This document shows positions 52,728-60,757 of a DNA stretch of 64,000 bases, one piece after another; the stretch's first letter is position 1; every line of letters begins with the position of its first letter. Both the position numbers and the translations under genes were made by a program. This stretch comes from Dictyobacter aurantiacus (lineage in GTDB: Bacteria; Chloroflexota; Ktedonobacteria; Ktedonobacterales; Ktedonobacteraceae), in the NCBI RefSeq assembly GCF_003967515.1, contig NZ_BIFQ01000002.1:186001-250000 (forward strand). The letters run 5' to 3'. Under the pieces are notes generated by a model. The model was not told the origin of the DNA, did not search any database, and was given only the letters and a program-made list of their open reading frames with translations.

Positions 52728-53875
52728 TGGCCTCTCCACGCAGGGCCGCGATCGTGGGTGTAGCCGAGTCAGACCTTGGTCGTACACCGGATAAAACGGT
52801 GCTCCAGCTGCAGGCGCAGGCGGCCCGGGCCGCCCTCGACGATGCTGGCCTGGCCTTCGCTGATGTCGATGCGCTCTTCGGCGCTGGCAACTGGGCCTGG
52901 TCCCCCAATCTGATGCTGGCCGAGTACCTGGGCATCCAGCCCCGATATACCGATTCGACCAATATCGGCGGCGCCTCCTTCGAGGCCCACATCGGACATG
53001 CCCTGGCCGGCATCGAGGCGGGTCTCTTCGAGGTAGCCCTGATCACCTATGGCAGTACGCAGCGCTCCGACCGTTCGCGCCAGCGCGCTCCCGCCGCCTT
53101 CAAGCTGACAGAGCAATTCGAGCCGCTCTTCGGCCTGCCGACGCCCGTGGGCGCCTACGCGCTGGCCGCCATGCGCCATATGCATGAATATGGCACGACC
53201 AGCGAGCAACTGGCCGAGGTGGCAGTGGCTACAAGAAAATGGGCCGTCATGAACGAGAAGGCGATGATGCGCGAACCGATCAGCATCGATGATGTACTCA
53301 ACTCGCGCTGGGTGGCGGAGCCACTGCACCTGCTGGACTGCTGCCTGGTGACCGATGGTGGTGGGGCCGTAGTCGTCGCGTCGGCCGATCGCGCCCACTC
53401 CACACGCAAACCGCCGGTCTGGATCCTGGGCCACGGCGAGTCGCATACGCACAATACCATTGCCAACATGCCCGACCTGGCCAGTCATCGGTCGGCCATC
53501 ACATCAGGCAAAGCTGCCTTCACCATGGCCGGCTTGACGCCTGCTGATATCGATGTGGCCGAGATCTACGATTCGTTCACAATTACGGTGGTAATGACCC
53601 TGGAGGCGCTGGGCTTCTGCGCGCCCGGTGAGGGCGGGGCCTTCGTCAGCGGACAGCGCACCGCCCCCGGTGGCCCCTTCCCGATGAATACCAATGGCGG
53701 GGGACTCTCCTACTGCCACCCCGGCATGTATGGCATCTTCCTGCTAATTGAGGCCACGCGACAGCTGCGTGGCGAATGCGCCGCCCGCCAGGTTGAGGGC
53801 GCGCGCGTCGCGCTGGCTCACGGGACCGGAGGCGTGCTCTCGTCGGCGGCGACGGTTATTCTGGGAAAGGATTGA
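52727..53875 (+). CDS. thiolase-superfamily protein lacking the nucleophilic Cys
   Basis: A 382-residue thiolase-fold protein of the SCP-x/Ltp type. It starts RRAAIVGVAESDLGRTPDKT and has ALAHGTGGVLSSAATV near the end. Where thiolases have the nucleophilic Cys, it reads TDSTNIGGASFEAHIG with no Cys, and SYCHPGMYGIF stands where the second catalytic Cys region is. Homologues of this kind paired with DUF35 proteins can be retro-aldolases for branched acyl-CoA chains. A thiolytic role is therefore doubtful. The neighbour at 53885 is a DUF35 protein, the usual partner. Confidence 0.85.
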   Translation: MASPRRAAIVGVAESDLGRTPDKTVLQLQAQAARAALDDAGLAFADVDALFGAGNWAWSPNLMLAEYLGIQPRYTDSTNIGGASFEAHIGHALAGIEAGLFEVALITYGSTQRSDRSRQRAPAAFKLTEQFEPLFGLPTPVGAYALAAMRHMHEYGTTSEQLAEVAVATRKWAVMNEKAMMREPISIDDVLNSRWVAEPLHLLDCCLVTDGGGAVVVASADRAHSTRKPPVWILGHGESHTHNTIANMPDLASHRSAITSGKAAFTMAGLTPADIDVAEIYDSFTITVVMTLEALGFCAPGEGGAFVSGQRTAPGGPFPMNTNGGGLSYCHPGMYGIFLLIEATRQLRGECAARQVEGARVALAHGTGGVLSSAATVILGKD

Positions 53876-53884
53876 TTGAGCGTT

Positions 53885-54292
53885 ATGTCTGAACAATTAC
53901 CATCTTCGCTGCTTCAGCAGGATAGCGATTCGCGTCCCTATTGGGAGGGATTGGCACAGGGCGAGCTGCGCATCCAACGCTGCGCCAGCTGCTCTCAAGC
54001 GGTCTTCTATCCGCGCTCGCTCTGTCCCCACTGCCATGCCACCACCCTGGAATGGATCGTCGCCAGCGGCCGTGGACAGATCTATTCATACACCGTTGTC
54101 CACCAGGCCTACGGGGCGTTCGCCTCATCCACCCCATTTGTCGTCGCGCTCATCGAACTAGAGGAGGGCGTACGCATGATGTCGCGACTGGTCGATCCTC
54201 CCGATGAACACATCCAGATCGGAACGGCGGTACAGATCGTCTTTCAAAACGTCGGTGACGATCTCACGCTCCCCTATTTCCGTGTCCCATAA
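53885..54292 (+). CDS. Zn-ribbon/OB-fold (DUF35) partner protein
   Basis: A 135-residue protein with a rubredoxin-like zinc ribbon (CASCSQAVFYPRSLCPHC, two CxxC pairs) and an OB-fold (GRGQIYSYTVVHQAYGAF, SSTPFVVALIELEEGVRMMS). DUF35 proteins bind acyl-CoA and form complexes with thiolase-fold enzymes encoded beside them. Only 9 bases separate it from the thiolase-like gene; a TTG at 53876 is an alternative start. Confidence 0.9.
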   Translation: MSEQLPSSLLQQDSDSRPYWEGLAQGELRIQRCASCSQAVFYPRSLCPHCHATTLEWIVASGRGQIYSYTVVHQAYGAFASSTPFVVALIELEEGVRMMSRLVDPPDEHIQIGTAVQIVFQNVGDDLTLPYFRVP

Positions 54293-54368
54293 GTTCGGAC
54301 CTCGCGTCCGATTTTCTCTCTCAACGCACGGCGATGTCGCCCATAAGTTCGGACCTCGCGTCCAATTT
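54291..54368. repeat. CGGAC/GTCCG hairpin repeats, copies 2 and 3 in tandem
   Basis: Two units, at 54291-54316 and 54343-54368, share CATAAGTTCGGACCTCGCGT in direct orientation 50 bases apart. The second has CCAATT instead of CCGATT. They fill the gap before the acyl-CoA synthetase gene. Confidence 0.65.
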
Positions 54369-54382
54369 ACGAGGTAATAACG

Positions 54383-56551
54383 ATGTTACCATCTCGACAT
54401 ATCTCAACGGAGCAGTTGTATCGCTTCTTTCGGCCGCGTAGTATCGCGCTGATCGGGGCCACCGATAATTCGCGCTGGTCGATCTATACCTTTGACAATC
54501 TACGGAATTTCGGCTTCGCGGGACCCGTCTACCTGGTTAATCCCAATCGAGAGATCGTGCATGGACAGCAGGCTTTTCATTCTCTGCGCGATGTGCCGGA
54601 GGTGGTTGACCTGGCATTCGTGATGGTCTCGACGACACGTGTGTTGTCTATCGTGCGGGAGGCCGCTGAGCTGGGGACGACGCGCTTCGTGGTACTGACC
54701 TCCGGCTTTAGCGAGACGGGCGACACCGGCGCGCGCCTTGAGCAGGAGCTGCTTGAGTACGCACGCGCCCATTCGCTGACCATCCTGGGACCCAATGGCA
54801 ACGGCTTCATCAATATCACCGATCAGATTACGCCCTATGGCCTGCCGATTACGCCACCGCTCAAGGCGGGTCCGGTTGGAGTAGTTCTGCAGAGTGGCGC
54901 GCTCACCAGCGCGGTGCTGGCCTTCGCCCAGGGACACGCCATCGGGCTGAGCCTGCTGGTCGCCATGGGCAACGAGAGCATGATCTCGGTCACTGATGTG
55001 GTGGACTACCTGCTCGATGACGAGGCGACGCGCTCGATCGCGCTCTTCCTGGAGTGCGTGCGCCATCCCGCCGAGCTGCGGCGCGTGGCCGACAAGGCCC
55101 GCGCGCTCGGCAAAGCCATCGTGGTACTCAAGATTGGTAGCAGCGAGGCCAGCTCACGTACGGCCCTGGCCCATACCGGCGCGCTGGTCGGCAACGATGC
55201 CATCAACGCGGCGGCCTTTCGCCAGCTTGGCCTGATCCGAGTCTCCTCACTGGAAGACTTGCTGACGACGGCGGCTCTGGCCGGCTATAGTCCACCGCTG
55301 CCAGGACGCCGCATGGGCGTGGTCACGCCGTCCGGAGGCGCCTGCGATATCATCTCAGACCTGGCGGAAGAGGTGGGACTGCAGCTGCCCGAGTTCGCAC
55401 CTTCGACCATTGAGAAGCTGCAAGAGGTGCTGCCACCGTTCTCTACCAGCCACAATCCGCTGGATGTGACCGGCTATGTGGTGGTGGATGCCACGCTGCA
55501 GCAGCGCGCGCTTGAGGTAGTGGTCCACGATCCCAACATCGGTTTCGTGCTCAACCTGACAACGGTCGAAGGGGGACGCGAACCCACTCCCGAGACTCTG
55601 GCCACGACGCTGCCGCTCTATGATAACCTGGCGCGCATCATCCGCTCGGCACCGTGCCCGGTCATTCTAACTACCAATACCTGCATGGACCTGCCGGGGA
55701 CGACACGTGTGGTGGTCGAGCGTACCGGCCTGCACTTCATCGCCGGACTCGAACATGGAGTGCGCGCCCTGGCCAGGTTCCTCTGGTGGTCCGAACAATT
55801 GCGCGCTCCCCAACAAGAGGAGGGGCAAGAAGAGACAACACTGCCGCCATTTGCCATCGATCCCACCGTAGAAACGTGGTCGGAGGCGCGTGCGCGCTCG
55901 CTCTTGCAACAGGCTGGCATCCCGCTGGTGCCCGGACAACTGACCACGGCAGCCACGGAGGCCGTCGCGGCGGCTCGCGCCCTGGGTCTACCTGTGGCGC
56001 TCAAGATTCAATCGCCACAGCTTCCTCATAAAAGCGATATCGGAGGTGTCGCGCTCAATATCCAAACAGAGGAGGAGGTCGCGGCAGTCTTTGAGGCTAT
56101 GCTGCAACGCATTCGCGACCAGGCTCCGGCCGCGCAGATCGAGGGCATCCTGGTCACACCGATGCGCTCGGGCGGCGTTGAGCTATTGGTCGGAGTCGTA
56201 CGCGATTCCCTCTGGGGACCCGTGCTCACGCTCGGCCTGGGTGGTATCTGGACGGAGGTGCTCAAAGATACGGCGGTCCGCGTGCTGCCGGTTTCACAAT
56301 CAGAGATCATCACCATGCTAGGCGAACTGCGTGGCGCGGCCCTGCTGCGCGGCGCGCGCGGTCAGCATGCGCTCGACCTCCCGCAGCTCGCAAAGATCAT
56401 ACACCGCATCTGCTCACTGGCCCTGGCTCTGGGACCCAACTTGAACGCGCTGGAGATCAATCCCCTGCTCGTTCAACCCGGCTCAATCGAGGCCCTTGAT
56501 ATATTGCTCGTATGCGCTCCACTCGCGGACACATCACAAACAAAACCATAG
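54383..56551 (+). CDS. ADP-forming acyl-CoA synthetase family protein
   Basis: A 722-residue fused acetate-CoA ligase-type enzyme. It has a CoA-binding domain (SIALIGATDNSRWSIYTFDN), a succinyl-CoA-ligase-like part with the phospho-His in TALAHTGALVGNDAINAAAF, and a C-terminal ATP-grasp (PVALKIQSPQLPHKSDIGGV, GVELLVGVVRDSLWGPVLTL). Such enzymes join an organic acid to CoA using ATP, giving ADP and phosphate. It would activate the substrate of this cluster. A GAGG stretch lies before the ATG. Confidence 0.92.
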   Translation: MLPSRHISTEQLYRFFRPRSIALIGATDNSRWSIYTFDNLRNFGFAGPVYLVNPNREIVHGQQAFHSLRDVPEVVDLAFVMVSTTRVLSIVREAAELGTTRFVVLTSGFSETGDTGARLEQELLEYARAHSLTILGPNGNGFINITDQITPYGLPITPPLKAGPVGVVLQSGALTSAVLAFAQGHAIGLSLLVAMGNESMISVTDVVDYLLDDEATRSIALFLECVRHPAELRRVADKARALGKAIVVLKIGSSEASSRTALAHTGALVGNDAINAAAFRQLGLIRVSSLEDLLTTAALAGYSPPLPGRRMGVVTPSGGACDIISDLAEEVGLQLPEFAPSTIEKLQEVLPPFSTSHNPLDVTGYVVVDATLQQRALEVVVHDPNIGFVLNLTTVEGGREPTPETLATTLPLYDNLARIIRSAPCPVILTTNTCMDLPGTTRVVVERTGLHFIAGLEHGVRALARFLWWSEQLRAPQQEEGQEETTLPPFAIDPTVETWSEARARSLLQQAGIPLVPGQLTTAATEAVAAARALGLPVALKIQSPQLPHKSDIGGVALNIQTEEEVAAVFEAMLQRIRDQAPAAQIEGILVTPMRSGGVELLVGVVRDSLWGPVLTLGLGGIWTEVLKDTAVRVLPVSQSEIITMLGELRGAALLRGARGQHALDLPQLAKIIHRICSLALALGPNLNALEINPLLVQPGSIEALDILLVCAPLADTSQTKP

Positions 56552-56570
56552 GTGCCAGGCTTGCCCTGGC
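56549..56570. repeat. REP-like hairpin repeat (degenerate)
   Basis: ATAGGTGCCAGGCTTGCCCT: the stem reads CCAGG/CCTGG, a compensated version of the family. It begins at the stop codon of the acyl-CoA synthetase gene. Confidence 0.5.
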
Positions 56571-56647
56571 CTGGAGCTTGTTTTCTCTCATTCTTTTAAA
56601 AGAATAATATTTGCCCCTCGTGGGGCTTTATGAAAGGACATAACATC

Positions 56648-57406
56648 ATGGCGAAACATGAAGGACGAGTAGCTTTTGTCACCGGAGCTGGTAGAGGGAT
56701 CGGAGCAGCCACAGCCCTGCGCCTGGCTGAGGATGGCGCGCAGGTGGTGGTGGCCGATATCGATACCGACGGCTGCCAGCAGGTAGTGGCTGAAATAGAG
56801 AAGATCGGCGCGCAAGCGCTAGCGGTCTCCTGCAATGTGACGGAGAGAGAGGCGGTCGAGTCAGCTATCCAGCAGGCGGTCGATCGCTTCGGCCGCCTGG
56901 ATATTCTGGTCAACAATGCCGGCGTGACGCGCGATAACCTGCTTTTCAAGATGACCGACGAGGACTGGGACACGGTCATGAATGTACATCTGAAGGGGGC
57001 CTTCCTCTGCAGCCGTGCCGCCCAGGCCCACATGGTCAAGCAGAAGTATGGGCGTATCGTCTCGCTCTCCTCTACGTCCGCGCTGGGCAATCGCGGTCAG
57101 AGCAACTACTCTACCGCCAAGGCGGGCCTGCAGGGACTGACGCGTACGCTGGCCATCGAACTGGGCCAGTTCGGCATCACGGCCAACGCGGTGGCGCCGG
57201 GCTTTATCGATACCGAGATGACACGCGCCACGGCCCGCCGCATGGGCTTCGATCCCCAGGAGCGTATCGAGGCGGCCTCCAAAGTGATCCCGGTGCGCCG
57301 AGTGGGTCAACCGCGCGATGTCGCTAACGTCATCAATTTTCTGGCGTCTGAAGAATCGGGCTATGTCAGCGGCCAGATCATCTACGTCGCCGGCGGTCCA
57401 CGCTAA
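56648..57406 (+). CDS. 3-oxoacyl reductase, FabG-like SDR
   Basis: A 252-residue classical SDR. It has VTGAGRGIGAATALRLAEDG, LVNNAGVTRDNLLFKMTDED, SLSSTSALGNRGQSNYSTAK with the Ser and Tyr-x3-Lys, and VAPGFIDTEMTRATARRMGF. It would oxidise or reduce a 3-hydroxyacyl thioester in this cluster. AAAGGA lies before the ATG at 56648. It is followed after 24 bases by a MaoC-type gene. Confidence 0.92.
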   Translation: MAKHEGRVAFVTGAGRGIGAATALRLAEDGAQVVVADIDTDGCQQVVAEIEKIGAQALAVSCNVTEREAVESAIQQAVDRFGRLDILVNNAGVTRDNLLFKMTDEDWDTVMNVHLKGAFLCSRAAQAHMVKQKYGRIVSLSSTSALGNRGQSNYSTAKAGLQGLTRTLAIELGQFGITANAVAPGFIDTEMTRATARRMGFDPQERIEAASKVIPVRRVGQPRDVANVINFLASEESGYVSGQIIYVAGGPR

Positions 57407-57430
57407 GTACTCGCACGCAAAGGAGTTCTT

Positions 57431-57883
57431 ATGTTTGACACCAGCAAGATTGGCACCAGCTTCGCGCCCTTCACCTATGAGGTGCAGCGCGGCAAGATCC
57501 ATGAGTTGAACCTGGCGATCGGCGACATGAATCCGATCTACCATAGCCGCGAGGCCGCGCAGGCCACTGGCTATGCCGACGTTCCCATCTCGCCAACCAC
57601 GCCCACCATGTTCAACTTCTGGGGCAACCGCACACGCGGCAGCAGCATGGCGGACCTGGGCATCGACGTCTCGCGCATCCTGCATGGCGAGGAGGAATAC
57701 GAATACCTGGCCCCCATCTATCCCGACGACGTACTGACCGGCACCACCACTCTGATCGACGGCAAGACCCGCCCCGGCAGCGGCGGCCACTCGCTGGATA
57801 TCCTGACGCTAGAAACCCGCTACGTCAACCAGCACAACCAGCCCGTCTTAAACACCAGAACATCCATCGTCGTCCGCACATAA
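57431..57883 (+). CDS. MaoC/HadA-like hot-dog hydratase subunit
   Basis: A 150-residue hot-dog protein. FAPFTYEVQRGKIHELNLAI and the motif AIGDMNPIYHSREAAQATGY are those of N-terminal MaoC/FAS1-type hydratases (HadA or HadC). With the following gene it likely forms a two-subunit enoyl-CoA hydratase, the Asp-x4-His pair being in the partner. AAAGGAG precedes the ATG. Confidence 0.88.
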   Translation: MFDTSKIGTSFAPFTYEVQRGKIHELNLAIGDMNPIYHSREAAQATGYADVPISPTTPTMFNFWGNRTRGSSMADLGIDVSRILHGEEEYEYLAPIYPDDVLTGTTTLIDGKTRPGSGGHSLDILTLETRYVNQHNQPVLNTRTSIVVRT

Positions 57884-57903
57884 CCCCACCCACGGGCACA
57901 TTC

Positions 57904-57930
57904 ATAGGTTCGGACCTCGCGTCCGATTTA
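57904..57930. repeat. CGGAC/GTCCG hairpin repeat, copy 4
   Basis: ATAGGTTCGGACCTCGCGTC then CGATTTAAAA lies between the two MaoC-type genes, 23 bases before the ATG of the second. Confidence 0.6.
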
Positions 57931-57952
57931 AAACCGAAAGGAGCCGCAATAC

Positions 57953-58387
57953 ATGACCAACCCGGTACGATATGCCGATGACATACAGGTCGGGGATACC
58001 ATTCCCTCGTTGACGACGCCTCCGATCACCCATCTGCAGCTCGTGCGCTACGCCGGCGCCTCCGGCGACTTTAATCCTTTGCATACCGATCCTACGGTCG
58101 GTGAGCGAATAGGGACCGGCGGCATCATCGCCCATGGCATGCTAATCATGGGACTGGTCGGGCAGATGGTGAGCGATTATGTGGGTCCCCAGGCGCTGCG
58201 CAAATTTGGCGTGCGCTTCAAGGGCATGACCCACCTGAACGACATCATCACCTGTTCAGGCACGATCACAGAGAAATTCGAGGCCGACGGCGAGCAGCGC
58301 ATCGTCGGTAAGGTCCAGGCCACCGACCAGAACGGAGACCTCAAAGTAGCCGGAACTTTCGTGGCCGCCCTGCCCACACGTCCATAA
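57953..58387 (+). CDS. MaoC/HadB-like hot-dog hydratase subunit
   Basis: A 144-residue hot-dog protein with the R-hydratase motif YAGASGDFNPLHTDPTVGE (Asp and His catalytic) and GGIIAHGMLIMGLVGQMVSD. It is the catalytic half of an HadAB-type (R)-specific enoyl thioester hydratase. AAAGGAG precedes the ATG. Last gene of the seven-gene cluster, followed by a hairpin. Confidence 0.9.
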   Translation: MTNPVRYADDIQVGDTIPSLTTPPITHLQLVRYAGASGDFNPLHTDPTVGERIGTGGIIAHGMLIMGLVGQMVSDYVGPQALRKFGVRFKGMTHLNDIITCSGTITEKFEADGEQRIVGKVQATDQNGDLKVAGTFVAALPTRP

Positions 58388-58399
58388 CCACCATCTTTC

Positions 58400-58425
58400 G
58401 GGCCGCCTATTTATGCAGGCGGCCC
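58400..58425. terminator. hairpin between the cluster end and the kinase gene
   Basis: A 9-bp perfect stem (58400-58408 with 58417-58425). No T-run on the plus strand; it may work mainly as an end-protection structure for both convergent genes. Confidence 0.45.
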
Positions 58426-58436
58426 AATCGCCAGGC

Positions 58437-60320
58437 TTAGCTGGGACTCCAGATGTGGATGCTTCTATCGCTACTGCCGGAGGCAAGCAGCTTGCCATCC
58501 GGCGACCATTTGACTGCATTTACAGCATCGCCATGGCCGCGGTAGCTATAGATCGCTTTGCCATTGCTGGCGTCCCAGACGTGGACCGAGCGGTCGGCAC
58601 TGGCGGAGGCAATGGCCGAGCCGTCCGGCGACCACTGGATGGCAGTGATGGGCCCTTTGTGCTGATCGTAGTGCACCGGCGAGATGCCGGTGATGGGATT
58701 CCAGATGTCGACGCTGTTGTTGGCCCCACCATAGGCCAGCAGCTTTTTGTTCGGCGACCAGTCGAGGGCATTGATCGCGTTGACCGCTGTTTGCTGGTAG
58801 ACACGGGTCTGCTCGCGCTTCAGTGACTCTCGATCTCCATCCATGCCGGTCCCTACAAACCACATCTGCATTGAACCTTCTTTACTGGCGGCCACGATAT
58901 AGGTGCCATCCGTTGACCAGTCAAGCGCCTGCAGTTGCTGGATCTTACTGTTGTACTGAACTACAAGCCGACCGGTCTTGACATCCCAGATCTTGATGTT
59001 GTTGCCAGCCATGTTGATCGAGACAATAAACTGGCCGTCCGGTGACCAGGCGAAATAGCGAATGGGAGCGTCTTCGAGCCAGGAGGCCAGTTGCATGCCC
59101 GAGTTGGTATTCCAGACCTGAATGTTGCCTTCGCTGCTGGCCGAGGCGACCGTGACACTCGTTTTCTGTGGTCCCCAGGCCACCATCTGCACCTTTCCGC
59201 GATGCCTCTGATAAGTTTTGACCATCTGCCTGGTCGCGATATCCCAGATAGAGACATTTCTACCATCAGCCGCCGCCACAATATGCTTGCCGTCCGCGGA
59301 CCAGTCCAGGCTCATTACCGGCTCGCGTAGCGTGCAGAAGGGGCCGATGCTTTGCGCGGTGGAGGTAAGATTGAGCTTCGGACGCAACCCCGAAGATGAT
59401 GGACGTACAGGCTGGGGATTGGTGGTCCCTGTGCGCGGTGCCTGGCTGGCAACCGGATTGGCTTCTCTGCTCACCTTCACTGTACCGCGCACCTGGGGCT
59501 TCTGATAGCTGGCCTGCTCCAGGGCATTGGCAAAATCGATAATGCGTGGGAAGCGCCGGGTTGGGTCTTTAGCCAGAGCGGTAAATAGCGTGCGCTCAAC
59601 CTCCTCGGGTAGCGCCTGCATCTGGTCCAGCAGTGAGGGGGGAGACTGCAGGCGATGCTTTTCGATGATCGTGTTATATGCACCATGAAAGGGGGGCCGC
59701 CCGCACAACCACTCATAAGCGACGGCGGCCAGAGCATACTGGTCGCTGGTAATATGGGGCTGGTTCATGAACAGCTCAGGAGCCATGTACAGAACATTGC
59801 TCATCGGGATGGGATGATTCCTGGCGGCCAGGTTGCGCACAATGGTGCTGATGCGCATGTCGCTCAGGATGACGTTGTTCTGTCCATCCAGTAGCATGTT
59901 CTCTGGCTTGATGTTCAAATGGGCCAGCCGATGATCATGAATATATTGAATGGCTTCGGCGAGTTGCTTGATGTAGGTTACGACGATGGAGAGGGGAAGC
60001 TGCTGACCGTCCTTTAGACGCTGCCTCAAGGTCGTGTTGGCGATGTCATCCATCACTAACAGGGGCACGCCATGCTCCCTTTCAGCATCACGGATACGTA
60101 AGATATATTTGTGGTCCAGTTGGAAAAGCTGTTGCACCTCGCGCCGGAATATCTGCCATTCACTGTCATTGAGCTGCAGGTGCCAGAGCTTGATCACCGC
60201 CTGTCTGTGCCCCTGAATATACGTTCCTCGATATATATCGCTGATGCTACTCTGTCCAATAAGGCCTTCCATACGGTAATTGCCTAATTGTCTCCCAATA
60301 AGAAGTGATTGATCTACCAT
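58437..60320 (-). CDS. Ser/Thr kinase-like protein with WD40 repeats
   Basis: A 627-residue protein: a kinase-like domain (about residues 5-260) and a WD40 propeller (about 325-625). The Lys (AVIKLWHL) and the alpha-C Glu (FRREVQQLFQL) are present. The glycine loop is degenerate (LIGQSSISDIYRG), the catalytic loop reads HLNIKPENML with Asn in place of the catalytic Asp, and DFG is DMR. Seven WD units such as VMSLDWSADGKHIVAAADG and VNAVKWSPDGKLLASGSSDR follow. It is therefore probably a pseudokinase scaffold. TGGAGG lies before the ATG at 60320. Confidence 0.88.
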   Translation of the reverse strand: MVDQSLLIGRQLGNYRMEGLIGQSSISDIYRGTYIQGHRQAVIKLWHLQLNDSEWQIFRREVQQLFQLDHKYILRIRDAEREHGVPLLVMDDIANTTLRQRLKDGQQLPLSIVVTYIKQLAEAIQYIHDHRLAHLNIKPENMLLDGQNNVILSDMRISTIVRNLAARNHPIPMSNVLYMAPELFMNQPHITSDQYALAAVAYEWLCGRPPFHGAYNTIIEKHRLQSPPSLLDQMQALPEEVERTLFTALAKDPTRRFPRIIDFANALEQASYQKPQVRGTVKVSREANPVASQAPRTGTTNPQPVRPSSSGLRPKLNLTSTAQSIGPFCTLREPVMSLDWSADGKHIVAAADGRNVSIWDIATRQMVKTYQRHRGKVQMVAWGPQKTSVTVASASSEGNIQVWNTNSGMQLASWLEDAPIRYFAWSPDGQFIVSINMAGNNIKIWDVKTGRLVVQYNSKIQQLQALDWSTDGTYIVAASKEGSMQMWFVGTGMDGDRESLKREQTRVYQQTAVNAINALDWSPNKKLLAYGGANNSVDIWNPITGISPVHYDQHKGPITAIQWSPDGSAIASASADRSVHVWDASNGKAIYSYRGHGDAVNAVKWSPDGKLLASGSSDRSIHIWSPS

Positions 60321-60430
60321 ATAGAGGGCCTCCAAAAGTACATAAATAAGTTCTCCGCTTCACTATTTTAAAGAAATATTGTCATAACGTCAACTACTGG
60401 GTTTATCTCCCGTTGAATACAGCACTTGCC

Positions 60431-60449
60431 GCAGGCTTGCCCTGGCTTT
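60431..60449. repeat. partial REP-like hairpin
   Basis: GCAGGCTTGCCCTGGCTTT keeps only the core of the REP family, next to the MITE-like copy 4. Confidence 0.4.
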
Positions 60450-60481
60450 ATTTCTCTTCATTTTTGTATACACACAAAAAA

Positions 60482-60731
60482 GCAATCATTGCGTGTATCC
60501 CCTTAGAATCTGCCTTACTCTCATGCTCATCGACTGCTGCCTGCAGGAGCTTTCGCACCTCCGGTGCTCACAAGTCCATTGTGTGTTGGTGCATGCGGGG
60601 CGCTGAAGCGCCCCGCATGCACCAACACACAAAACCAGCGCGACCGCGCAGCGGACGCCCGTGCGGGGGCGCTTACGAGCCCCCAGGGTAACGAGAGTAA
60701 GACACATCTTTAGCAAGAATGCAATGATTGC
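60482..60731. repeat. MITE-like palindromic element, copy 4 (most complete)
   Basis: This is the clearest copy. Outer ends GCAATCATTGC (60482) and GCAATGATTGC (60721) are inverted repeats, as are CTTACTCTCAT (60514) and ACGAGAGTAAG (60691). The left inner part has TTTCGCACCTCCGGTGCTCA. The central palindrome is a 23-bp perfect stem (60581-60603 with 60608-60630, loop TGAA). The GC-rich right part matches copies 1 and 2. It has no gene, so any movement would need a transposase in trans. Confidence 0.75.
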
Positions 60732-60757
60732 CCGAAAGCATGTGGTTAATTATAACA

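Noticed and set aside
56861..57790. 309-codon open frame on the minus strand
   Set aside because: Antisense shadow of the FabG-like and MaoC-like genes; composition follows the complementary codons.
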